A stretch of DNA of 40,347 bases from Beroe ovata (lineage: Eukaryota; Ctenophora; Nuda; Beroida; Beroidae): positions 68,567 through 108,913 of the forward strand of contig CAMPET010000104.1 of the NCBI GenBank assembly GCA_946803715.1. Reading direction: 5' to 3'. How positions within the stretch are numbered: position 1 is the first letter of the stretch; each line of letters begins with the position of its first letter. Under the pieces are notes generated by a model. That model had not been told where the DNA came from, made no database searches, and worked only from the letters and a program-made list of their open reading frames with translations. The position numbers and the translations under genes were made by a program. Of the stretch, positions 1-10,009 are shown piece after piece.

Positions 1-89
1 CTCCTCCCCCTCTCTCCTCACTCCCCCCATTTTCCTCACTTCTCCTCCTCACATCCTCCTCACTTCCCCCTCACCTCTCTCCCAGGATC

Positions 90-3000
90 ATGACGTTATT
101 ACGACACGTGGCGGGACTCCTCACCAGCCTCTTCCTCACCAGCCTCTTCCTCACCAGCCTCTCCCGAAATCTCGGAGTGGAGTACTTCATCACCTCAGAA
201 ACGCAGTACCTTACCTCGAGGTGCTGCAAATCTGATAATACAGACCTCGTTTCCGTGGATCCAGGTATATAGGGGAGATTCGAAAAATTCTATCATGTGG
301 GCAGTGGAAATCTTTCAAGAAGAAATGGTGATTCTTGATTTTCACGGTTTATTCTTTTTGCAGTCTTTTCTCAATTGCACGCCCAATCTTTTTTTAGATT
401 CCCGATATACAGGAGCTCATGCAATTGAGACAATTCGAAATGTGACTAATATCGAGTGTTATGAACCGCGATATTCCATTCCTGATCGAGCCTCACATAT
501 TTACATATAGCCATTATTATGGAGGACGGTAATAAATTTGTGACCTGTAACCCTGTCACGCCCTATAATCTTGGTGGTTGGCCGAATTACTGTCACTTTT
601 ATCGGTGCCATCATTCTCAATTCATTCTACAAAGTGATGTTTATACAGGAGTAATTTGAACATTTTAAAAAGGAGCAATCTGAATAACTTTGCGAAGGAG
701 CGCCCATCTTCTCCCCCGCACTAAGTGGTGCATAGTACCGGCCTGCGATTTTTTATCTAAATCATAACGCTGCTTGATTTCGAGGGCGTGTACTGTAGCA
801 CAAATGAAATACTAATCGACATAATAATATTCAAAATAAATGGAAAATGTGACATTTCTCCGTATAATGAATCATTATCACCATACCATATTATGTATGA
901 TGCTGGAAATATGTCTATTTACTAAACTATCCGGCGCTGTAAGCAGGTGATCACACGCAATAAAAACTCCCGCTCGAATAAACGTCATTCCCGCGGTGAA
1001 AATCGCTAATTTGGAGTTAGCCGTTAGGTAAAACCTTTTTCTTCTAGAATTATTCGTATTTCTATTAATGAGAAACGACTCTAAATTCTTCTGTTTTTTA
1101 TCGCTTAGATTCAAAAGTGAACCGGGTTAGGGGCTTAGGAGAGGGGCACCATGAAATGTTGGGTACCGGAAGTTTTTCCCAGCTAATATGAATCCTGCTT
1201 CCCTCAGAGTCCATAATAGGGGGCAGATCTTCATTGTTCCTCAACTTCACCATCAACAGAAACCTACTCAGACACACCAGAGATAAGGTAATTACTTAAT
1301 GAGATAATTAGATAATTACTAAGTAAACTCCGCTTAATCGATTACTATTCCGATTACCTTCTATTCATGGAGAAAGTGCAGACTGTAGAGAGCAGACCGA
1401 TGATTACAAAGTTTTAAATTACCCGACAAAGATTTTGCTGATTGAATAGACCTTTGTAATTCTAGTGATCACAAACTCCTGATAGAGCTGTATTTGTTTT
1501 TATCCTCAACTAATTGAATATTGAATCATAATTTGTCGAGGGGTTATTAAATACCAATTTGATAAATGGTACTTACTATGCGAGCTATCATTAGATTATG
1601 GAACATATATTTACCCTGACCCACTAAAAAAATGTTCACTCAGTCAATCACTCCACAGACACTCTACTCACTCTCTATCACTTTCTCCAAATACACCAAT
1701 CACTGAGAACTAAGTATTGCTCAAAGTGCTGACTCACCACTCCCCCTCAGTATGCACACAGACACTACCCTCACCACTCCCTCTCACTCAATGAGTAACA
1801 ACTCCCTTAGTCGCTATGTTGTATGTAGACACACACTCCCACACAGACACTACCCTCACCCCGGTCCCCCTCACTCAATGAGTAACAACTCCCCCTCAGT
1901 CGCTGTGCAGTGCGGAGTTGCGACTTTACCAGCAGGGCCAGCTCTCTCGGTCCCCTCAACGGGTCGAGGTCCTACTCCGGGGTCTGATTGTTCTGGACAG
2001 CAAGAAAATGGGACACAACGTCCGCGGCTGGAAGAACTTTGACGTGTACGATGCGTTCACGGACGATCATTTCCCCGAGGTTTACCATTCGACTTTGACT
2101 GTCCATTTTCTGATTATGTATTCGATCAAAAAATTTACGCCTTTTTCTTACCCGTTTTACGTGCCTTGTGAATAAACCTGTCAACTTTTATATCACTTTA
2201 TTTATCTCATTTCATTTTCTATCACGCTACTATTCCGTGCGGCGTGCAATGAACTTTGTGGCCAAACTCGTCCTCTTAGGTCGCAACGTTCACTCTTGTT
2301 CTCCACTTCTCTCTCTCGTGCGATATCTTAGTAGTAGCTAGTGAGAGGTATATACGAATTATGAATCCCCCAGGAAGTGGTTCCGAACACACGGAACAAA
2401 GTGAGGATACGATTTGAGATCCGGCCGCACAAACTCGACGGAAAACCCAACCTCACTCCCCAGTTTAAGCTGGGCATCCTTGGGGAGCATAGGTAGGAGG
2501 GGGAGATAGGGGGCGATGGAAATATCGTGAAATGAAGCGTAGAAACCAGATTTCACGAGAACAAATTTCACGATATAATAATGTCTGTGTCTCGGAAAAT
2601 TCGTTTTTTCACCATTTTCCCGATGAGATAGATCAAAAACTCCTTCAAATTCGTAATCTACGGCCAAAATTAGGCTGGAAACACCTCTCCTTACGTTTCT
2701 TTTCGATAAAAATTTTTCGTCCTTCCCAGCCCCAGATGTTTGGGATTGTGATTCGTAATTCCACTCTGATCCAGAATGCTTGGAACGACAAAATTCTTCT
2801 TATCAAATATTCAAGTAGTAACTATCTATTTCTAGGTAATTTTGGACGCTGAATCGATTCTAAATGATATTTCAGCGCTCAATTGCTCCCCTGAGCCGTT
2901 ACTGCACACTCGTATCCTTGATACATTGACTTCGGGAATTCCCTAAGGAACACAAAATTTTTACCATTTTCCCGATGAGATAGATCAAAAACTCCTTCAA

Positions 3001-4362
3001 ATTCGTTATCTACGGCCAAAATTAGGCTGGAAACACCTCTCCTTACGTTTCTTTTCGATAAAAATTTTTCGGCCTTCCCAGCCCCAGATGTTTGGGATTG
3101 TGATTCGCAATTCCACTCTGATCCAGGATGCTTGGAACGACAAAAATTTTTTATCAAATATTCAAGTAGTAACTGTCTATTTCTAGGTAATTTTGGACGC
3201 TGAATCGATTCCAAATGATATTTGAGCACTCAATTGCTCCCCTGAGGTGTTGCTATACACCGGTATCCTTGATTCATTGACTTAGGAAATTACCTAAGGA
3301 ACACAGATTTTGGACATTTTCCCGATGATAGAGCTCAGAAATACCTTTAAATTTGTTATCTACGGCCAAAATAAGGCCGAAATTTGTATCTACTAAAAAC
3401 ACGAGCTAAATGCTTACCTATAACCCCGAGCTTCGAACTTAAAACTTGAGTGTACAAAGCAGTTTTGTTATTACAAATTTTATTATTGATAATTTGTTCA
3501 TTTCAGGCCGAGGATATTTCTGAAAAGTTGTCGTCAGAATAAGAGGAAGGTCGTCAACTCTCTCGGTCCACAGATATACGACAATCACGTCAATGTAAGA
3601 CATGTGTAAATCACTTGCTCTCAGGGAGCCATGTCATGTATGTAGTAGCATAGTTTCACTTAACCTTTGCCATTTTAAAGGTTTCTTACGGTTTTTTCAC
3701 ATGTGGGATCACGTTCCAACCTCTCATTTTTTGGTTGTGGGGGAGAAAACGACCCTCACTCGGATCTACGGAAAATTGCAAGTTCGATCAGATTCCAGCA
3801 ATTGTGTGATTGTTCAGGAGATCCACGAACCCAACTACTGGAACGATGAAGAGGGAAAGTGTGGAGTTCGGTCACTCTATCTCCAGTTTGAGAAGGACAT
3901 GGCAATCCCCACGATCAGAGCTCCCGATGGACTCTACGTGAACTACTGCGCGGGGAGTTGCCCCTACCTCTGGAAAACTGATCTCGACCCCCCTCTCCAC
4001 ACTCTCATCTTAGGTATGATCCTTTTTGTAAGATCTCATGTTACGATGTGGCACATGTCAATGATTTGCTTGCTTCAGCTTGAAGCACCGTGAAGTATGA
4101 TGTTGGGCGATGTCAATAATCGTGTCCCATACTGATACCCACACAACTGTCGCACTGTATATTATCAGTATCTGACGCAACTGTATTATAGGTATCTAAC
4201 AGTAACACAACTGACACAGGTCAGTACGCGGAGAACAACAGGGAATCAAGGTATGAACCGTGCTGCGTGCCGGCCTCCTACGATACAACCGAGGCGATAA
4301 CGACAGAGAACCAAATCATAAAATTTGACAACCTCCGGGTTACGTCGTGTAAATGCGTGTGA
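90..4362 (+). CDS. TGF-beta superfamily ligand, precursor (7 exons)
   Basis: Secreted dimeric signal that would act through type I/II serine-threonine kinase receptors. Exons by splice sites and phase: 86-264, 1208-1287, 1900-2079, 2374-2492, 3507-3594, 3746-4013, 4220-4362; all phases agree, giving 350 residues from the ATG at 90. The propeptide shows AELRLYQ and GWKNFDVYDAF, typical of the latency-type fold. The C-terminal domain has YCAGSCPYLW, PCCVP and a final SCKCV, closest in style to TGF-beta proper. Eight cysteines lie at about residues 234, 253, 282, 286, 318, 319, 347 and 349; spacing from 253 to 282 (29) matches TGF-beta1. The Cys after 253 is Gly, and the usual Trp pair before the loop is missing. 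No clean RXXR cleavage site is seen; RQNKR (194-198) or KLQVR (224-228) are candidates. The acceptor at 3745 is weak. Exon 1 follows a perfect acceptor, so the true start may lie upstream; alternatively its Leu-rich start is a signal peptide. Confidence 0.92.
1755..1918 (+). repeat. Tandem duplication of a 3' splice-site region (about 85 bp x 2)
   Basis: Two copies of a block starting CACACAGACACTACCCTCACC lie at about 1755 and 1840. The second copy supplies the acceptor used by exon 3 of the ligand gene (CTCAG at 1895-1899, then TCGCTGTGC). The first copy has a matching decoy acceptor (TTAG at 1807-1810, then TCGCTATGT). The decoy opens in the same reading frame (Ser-Leu-Cys) but meets a TAG after five codons. 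Confidence 0.75.
2611..3390. repeat. About 351-bp tandem repeat, two full copies and a partial third
   Basis: Units begin at about 2611, 2963 and 3313, each opening with the phrase CATTTTCCCGATGA. Units 1 and 2 are nearly identical over their whole length; unit 3 decays after about 80 bases. The array sits inside intron 4 of the ligand gene (2493-3506) and has no coding exon of its own. The open frames across it on both strands follow from the repeat. Confidence 0.85.
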
Positions 4363-4391
4363 AGTCGCACGCGCAGCCGATAATCCACGTG

Positions 4392-4397
4392 AATAAA
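4392..4397 (+). promoter_or_regulatory. Poly(A) signal of the TGF-beta-like gene
   Basis: AATAAA lies about 30 bases after the stop codon of the ligand gene, in the right orientation. This supports 4360-4362 as the real end of the transcript's coding part. Confidence 0.55.
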
Positions 4398-4865
4398 GTT
4401 GCACGTGTTGTTGCGGTTGGGAGAGATGCAAATGACAGATTGACGGCTAGGATTCAAGCTCAAAACATCCAATGAATTTCATTGGAGTGACGTAGAGTGA
4501 TCTCTCAAATTGTGCTGCAAATGCCCAGGCAATAGCATGACCAAAATGAGAGTCGATATGAATAATGATATTGAACTCAATACTCTGTACTCGTGGGTGG
4601 GACTGGGAGTGATGTTCCTTTTGCCATTACATGCTTTCACTTTCTGTGAAAGGTGGCAAACGTTGTGAAATAAGCATGACACTATGACTGAATGACTCTG
4701 ACACTGAGATATGGATTATGGAACTCCGGCTTAATTTTGTAAGATTATACTCCCTATCATTATCAATATCATAGCTCACGCCGCGCTGTGCCATGTGCGT
4801 TGGCGAGAAATTTTCTCTCGCGCGGCGCGACGGCAGCAGACGGGAGAAAGTTGTCCAACAATTTC

Positions 4866-4979
4866 TTGCCGGATGTTATCTGTCCACTGTTTCTTCATGC
4901 GCGCGGCGCGCGCCTTCATCTTGTCATCGAAGGCGCGCGCGCCGCGCGCAAGAAACAGTGGACAGATAACATCCGGCAA
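4866..4979. mobile_element. Foldback element (MITE-like), intact copy
   Basis: A 114-bp near-perfect hairpin. The outer arms are 30 bp, perfectly inverted (4866-4895 and 4950-4979), starting TTGCCGGATGTTATCTGTCC. Inside is a second GC-rich stem (GCGCGCGGCGCGCGCCTTC against its complement) closed by a short loop near 4917-4927. The same 30-bp left arm recurs at 27016-27045 in an FNDC3 intron, so this is a dispersed family. No coding capacity and no clear target-site duplication was seen. Confidence 0.8.
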
Positions 4980-5581
4980 ATAATTTCAAGTATCACTATC
5001 AATTCAATAATTTGGAGTTATGATAATTTTCACAACTCATTCCCAAATACGAGCTAGTTTTGTTGTAGATCATTCAATTATTTTCAGATCTGTGCGCGGC
5101 GCGTCAGTGAGCCGCGCGCGAAATGGGGTGTATTATATTTATAGTTGATGAAGCTCTTCAAATTTCACATGAGCGCGATTACAATCTGCGATTCCGAGCT
5201 CATGTGTCCATATAATCCAGTTATTTATACTAATAAATTTTGTTACAAATTGTCGGCGCGGCTCATAGTCAAGAAATATTACGAATTCAGGAATATTGTT
5301 TTTTTATATTATTCAATTCTGGTCATTTGAATTTGATTCCATTTATTTTAGTTGAGAAATTTGAAAAGGTTTATATGGTTTCATTTTCATGACCATTCAT
5401 GAGGAGTTGAGAGTTCTAACTTGTGTTATAATGATCTGGTTCAAATGCTAGGATACATCAAATAATATTGAACTGAATCCTGAATTGTCTTTCCCATGAA
5501 AATGCAATCAGTATATTGCTGAACTTGGTTCATTAAAGCATACATCACATTTGATTTCTTCAACATGCTTATTATCCTTAG

Positions 5582-5907
5582 ACTATGACAAAGTCACTGA
5601 CTCTCACACAAATTGTGTCAAAGGCTGAAGTCACACCTGAAGATAAAAACCAGAGAGTCATTGATTGGCTGAATGAAGTTCACAGGGCTTTATATAAAAA
5701 CATTGATTTGTCAAAGCACACCATTAAAGTAAGAAATCAGACCATGTTTCTACCTATTGCTTTGATCAATTGATGAGTTCCTAGCACCACTTATCTATTG
5801 ATCATGAATAGGTATCAATCTAAATGAAGGATTAATTTCATTTCCTTTTCAGTTCCATGTGGTAACAAAAGATAATTCAGAGAAACCAAAACTTCACACC
5901 AAGTAGA
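5582..5907 (+). CDS. Hypothetical two-exon small gene or N-terminal gene fragment
   Basis: Exon 5582-5728 follows an acceptor (ATCCTTAG) and ends at a donor (AAAG|TAAG context, phase 0). The second exon 5854-5907 follows TTTTCAG in the same phase and ends in TAG. An ATG lies at 5585. The product would be about 65 residues, with a helical-looking core around DWLNEVHRALYKNIDLS. I do not recognise it with certainty. Its helix loosely resembles the N-terminal spine helix of Mab21/cGAS-like nucleotidyltransferases, and a TPNEFDFLL motif typical of that family's catalytic strand lies 1 kb downstream on the same strand. It could be the start of a decayed gene of that type, a real micro-gene, or chance. 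Confidence 0.35.
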
Positions 5908-6743
5908 TAACCTTCTTTCAAAAATAATTCATGAGCAATAACCGTGTAGGTATATGTCTTTTCCTAGCTACGCACAATATATCTTCAGATTATCACAGAC
6001 ACCAGGTCAAAGACTCTACAATCAGAATGATCATGACAATGCTAGAAATACATGTAGCAGGTAAGTTTCACCATCTTTCGTAATTGAATTCAATTATTGA
6101 AACTTGAGCAGAAATATGATATCCACAGAGGTAAAGCCTTAAATTTTTCTGCTTCCATCTGTTACCCATGTATATGAACTGTTACATCAAATTCTCATGG
6201 CAACCATTTATTGCATGTTAATTTATGACTATTCCTCTACAGTCTCCCCAGTCTCACTGTTAATCTAAAGCAAATTTAGCCACTAATTTGAAATTTAAAA
6301 ACCATAGCCTTTATAGATACCCGTTTCTTGACTAATGAGAAACACTCTGATGCCTCAACTAAAAACCATCTGTTTTTGAAATCCATCCTTCTACGTCTAA
6401 CCCCTTCTCCACCACCTGACTGTTTACAGTATCAGTACAGTACACTCATTGTTGGTAGATAGCTTCTCACGATACAGCTTGAGATTTTTTATTTCACTCC
6501 TTATGCACGCAAAAATTAGCGGAAGTTTTAATACTGCTCCATGTAAATGTAGTTTTTTTCCAAATCAGTGGTTTCCAGATTCTCGTAGCACAAAAACTTA
6601 ACACTTAAACAATCTGTGATAATTAACTTCAGGTTATCGGTTTGTCACGTTTCAAGCTCGTGTGTATGTCCAGTGAGTACTGAGTATTGTAGAAGAAACT
6701 GAACATGGAATGTATACTATTCATCATTTTCAAATCATTGCAG

Positions 6744-6925
6744 ACGCCAAATGAATTCGATTTTCTGCTAAGAGAAAATATTGCATAGTGGAATGAAGAC
6801 ATGCTGCATATATTATCCAATGAAGTGACAGTGAAGTTAGGCTCTCAGAAGTTGCAAGAATCAGAGTTGCAAACTTGTGCTGAAAAAAGTCTTCACGGAG
6901 TCTCCAGCGTCTCCATGCCTCAATA
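6744..6925 (+). pseudogene. Possible Mab21/cGAS-like nucleotidyltransferase relic
   Basis: After an acceptor-like TTGCAG (6738-6743) the frame reads TPNEFDFLLRENIA, a stop (TAG at 6786), then stays open for 45 codons to a second TAG at 6923-6925. The segment after the first stop begins WNEDMLHILSNEVTVKLGS. PNEFD followed by hydrophobics is the pattern around the second catalytic acidic residue in Mab21/cGAS-like proteins. The in-frame stop, the lack of a recognisable upstream Gly-Ser activation motif and the short length argue for a decayed copy or coincidence. Confidence 0.25.
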
Positions 6926-7212
6926 GTAAACTGTATCTGAGTTTCCTGTAATCTGTAATACCTAATACTATGATTAATGAAGTAATTTAATCAAATATCT
7001 GATCACTGATCAGTAATGATATCACTACACTGACACACTTCACTTTTATGGTGTCATAATTCTGACAGAGACAAAATCACGATTGAATCGTGATAAATAT
7101 CTGAAGTGCACTTGACTGTGCTGCACTCGTTGATAACCGATGACGTGCAGTTATATCAGCTACCATGCTACATCAGACACACATGAGAGTGTGCGTTTGA
7201 GGTGGTTTCACA

Positions 7213-7226
7213 AGCATAACGTGTGT

Positions 7227-7268
<42 letters not shown>

Positions 7269-7300
7269 NGTGTCTGTGTATCTGTGTGTGTCTGTGTGTC
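7213..7300. repeat. (GT)n microsatellite with a single N
   Basis: Dense GT dinucleotides run across this stretch with a single N at 7269, probably an unresolved repeat length. Confidence 0.85.
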
Positions 7301-8591
7301 TGTAGTATGATAACTCAGATACTATAATATAATGGAATGTCTCAATAATCTCTTCAGAAAACTCTGATACTTACAATGAAGGTTATTAGAACACCTGATT
7401 ATAACATCTGATGCCTGATAAGAGTGGATGCGTCAATGAGTCCTTTTAAATAGCTTGAAGGAGACTATCTGAAAACACAGCATCATTTCTCGGACCACGT
7501 TATTTTCTGTCTCCACCTCATAATGACTATGTGATGACTATGTGATGGTACACAAGTGATAAGCAGTATCAACCATTAATTTCCACAATATTTCGTCTCT
7601 GATTGTGTGTTTGCGTGTGTCTATGTCTTTCTTTGCGTGTGTGTGTAGGTCAGACAGATCACAACTATAATCCACATTGTATTTTCATGTCACTATCATG
7701 TATCATGATCTTCGATCATACATAGATCTATTGATATAGGTATCCTAAATTCCAATCATAAAATCTTGATGACACATATAATATATATTCGCGCGCTTAG
7801 ATATGGCATGAATCAACCTCTATATTGTATACAAGGGCATATAATATGTATGAGTGAGTGTGTTGGCTTCTAATGGATGTTGAGGATTTCACGTTACCAT
7901 AGAAACGACTTCTGTGGTCCAAATTGAGACCATGTTACGCAGCTTTACTATTATAGAGTGAGATTGGCGCTTTGATGAAGGACGTGTTCAACGTGGTTCA
8001 TGTTACATTTGTGGCAAGAAACAGGTTCATGTGTTCGAACTTATGAATGGGGCGCTAACTGATATGAAATTAATTGCCCCTGGGAGCTAATTGATTATTA
8101 CCATGGACTTGTTACATACGATCTCAATAGGGTCACAATAATGAGTTAAGGTCCCTTTCATCAGCAGTTGATTTTCATCTTGCTATATGATAATTCGATA
8201 CATATAATAATCAAATCGAAACATGAGCTCTGGGAAAAACAGGACCGAGGTCCGCCCAAATCGAATTCAGGCACCCTCACTCTCTCACGCTGTTTCCCAC
8301 ACTTGTGAACTCATGACTTGCTGATGTTACAGTCCCTGCTATGAGAGTGGGAATGAGAGGCGGTGATTACAATGATATGATGTGATTGGAGAACAGTTAG
8401 GGGCAGTATTGAGACATGAGATGCACATTGTGCTGTGTGCAAATTTTATTGAAGTTGGCACATTTTGACACTTCATTTTCGCCTGACGCTTGTCACAAAA
8501 CGGAAAGGCAGGATTTACGAAATACAAGATCAAAATATTACAAAGATAAAAACTCATAACGGAATCTTAGCAATTCATTCATTTCAATAAT

Positions 8592-8597
8592 TTTATT
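8592..8597 (-). promoter_or_regulatory. Candidate poly(A) signal of the minus-strand gene
   Basis: TTTATT on the + strand reads AATAAA on the minus strand, about 100 bases beyond the stop codon of the uncharacterised minus-strand gene. Confidence 0.4.
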
Positions 8598-8697
8598 CAA
8601 TTTTTTCCTACCTATTGCCGTTTTCATTTTCGATCTACCTCTATTGTTAAAATATCATTGTCAATTCAGGTCCCCATGCATCACAGTTTTTCTGTGA

Positions 8698-10009
8698 TCA
8701 CCTATTCTCGGTATATTCGAAAATCTGTTCCTTAATAGGAGTCGTAGGAATCATGTCAAACTCAAACGAGGGTCTCGGAATCTCTGACTTAGTTTCTTGT
8801 TTCTTCTGCTCGCCTGATCCCACGCCACTCTCTGACGCCCTGCTAGGAGATGCACTGCACGTGTCGATCTGAAACGCGCTGCACGTGTTGTTTTGAACCG
8901 CGCCGCGCGGAGAGTATGAAAACACGGAATCATCATCAGCTGACGCGTGGCTAACAGGCGTGATTGAGTCGGTATCTGAGAGTCCTGCTGAAGTGAGTTG
9001 AAGTAGCAAGTTCGGATGGTGTTTTGGATGGGGTGTGCCCGGAGGCTGGGGCCTCTTCTGGACACAGATTTCGGGGGAACTTTCATCATTCTGCTGATCA
9101 TATGATGTCTTTTCTTGACGGTCGGATAATTGAGTAGTGCAGGGCTGGTCGTTGTTATCACTCCTCTGAGTATTATGCAACCTTCGTTTAGTGAGTTCCA
9201 GTGAATCACACGCCTTCAGCGTCATGCTTGCATTATGTGACGCATCATTCTGTTCACGTGTTTCATCACCAATATTGCTTGGTGTGTCTCTATGCTCGCA
9301 TGACTCTTGACAACACAACTCCAAATTGTACCAATCACGTGACTTATCACGTGGCTGCGTGTTCTCGAGAATGAACTCCCTGTTCACCCACACGTGTTCA
9401 CCGAGAGCATCCACTGTCTCCTGGGCGGAGTTGGGGCACGATGTGGCGTGGATCTGGCCCGGCTTCACCATCATTCCGCCCACACCCTTCCGACAGTGTG
9501 GCAACTCGGGGGACATCATTTCCGTGTTGGTGAACCTGACCTCCCTCCAGTTACGATACCTGGGACATATTCTGTAGTGAACTGAGGTATAGTAGGGGAG
9601 AACTGATATAAGTGATAAGTGTGCAATCTGGCAATGATCCAAAAATCATGCTGTATGATTCATACCTCTCTGATGAAGGATGCTTGACGAGCGGGTTAAG
9701 CCACGGGTTATCCGATGTCAAGTCCTTGTCATGAACCTGCTCTAGCAGCTGAAGGAAACCAAACTTCCTGGGAGAGGATGAGCTTGATGAAGGAGCAGAC
9801 CGGGTGTGTTTGATCCCGTGACTCCCTCTGTCCCTCCGCAGAGCGGAGCCGTGTCTCGGACTGGCTGGGAGCCGGAGATCGAGGAGAAAGTATGCGTTCT
9901 CGCTCTTGCTTCGTCTCCGTGGTAACACGTTGTCGGAGGAGGGAGTGGTGTCGTCAAATCTAGCGATCCTGCATGCGTCGTTCATCATGACGTGTGATTC
10001 TTCAGGCAT
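8698..10009 (-). CDS. Uncharacterised two-exon gene, low-complexity protein of about 405 residues
   Basis: Exon 1 runs 10009-9666 from an ATG; exon 2 runs 9571-8698 (alternative acceptor giving a start at 9555). Both acceptors keep phase 2. Exon 1 encodes a basic, Ser-rich start with LPRRRSKSENAYFLLDLRLP and a run of serines, then an amphipathic FGFLQLLEQVHDK. Early exon 2 encodes the most ordered-looking part (NWREVRFTNTEMMSPELP, then a His/Cys-containing stretch and EHVWVNREFILE). The remaining 200 residues are polar, rich in Asn, Gln, Ser, Asp and Thr, and likely disordered. I do not recognise a family. Minus-strand AATAAA about 100 bases past the stop supports the 3' end. The facing gene at 11636 is head-to-head. 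Confidence 0.6.

Larger units (their letters stand above)
4363..5581. other. Intergenic, AT-rich with GC-rich foldbacks
   Basis: After the poly(A) signal of the ligand gene I see no convincing exon here. The stretch holds GCGCGC-rich inverted repeats at about 4780-4830 and 5093-5122 and the long foldback at 4866-4979. Open frames at 4776-5057 run through these inverted repeats on both strands and are not treated as genes. Confidence 0.6.
5908..8590. other. Largely non-coding interval
   Basis: Apart from the weak Mab21-like relic (6744-6925) and the GT microsatellite, two exon-like pieces stand out. 5989-6060 has a good acceptor and donor and one open frame. 7963-8090 has a weak acceptor and ends in TAA, with a zinc-ribbon-like CYICGKK start. 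They do not join into a convincing gene. The rest is AT-rich sequence in which I see nothing. Confidence 0.5.

Noticed and set aside
398-510. Possible extra exon of the ligand gene with a good acceptor (CTTTTTTTAG)
   Set aside because: Exons 86-264 and 1208-1287 join in phase without it, both its usable frames reach a stop, and no donor precedes the stop.
878-1114. 78-codon minus-strand open frame inside the ligand intron
   Set aside because: No splice context, no family resemblance and ordinary AT-rich composition.
4776-5057. Overlapping open frames on both strands rich in Ala and Arg
   Set aside because: They mirror each other because they read the GC-rich inverted repeats of the foldback element.
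8339-8557. 72-codon Cys-rich minus-strand frame next to the orphan gene's 3' end
   Set aside because: It lies downstream of the gene's poly(A) signal and shows no ordered Cys pattern.
9326-9585. Plus-strand open frames opposite the minus-strand gene
   Set aside because: They are antisense to exon 2 and carry no splice or start context.
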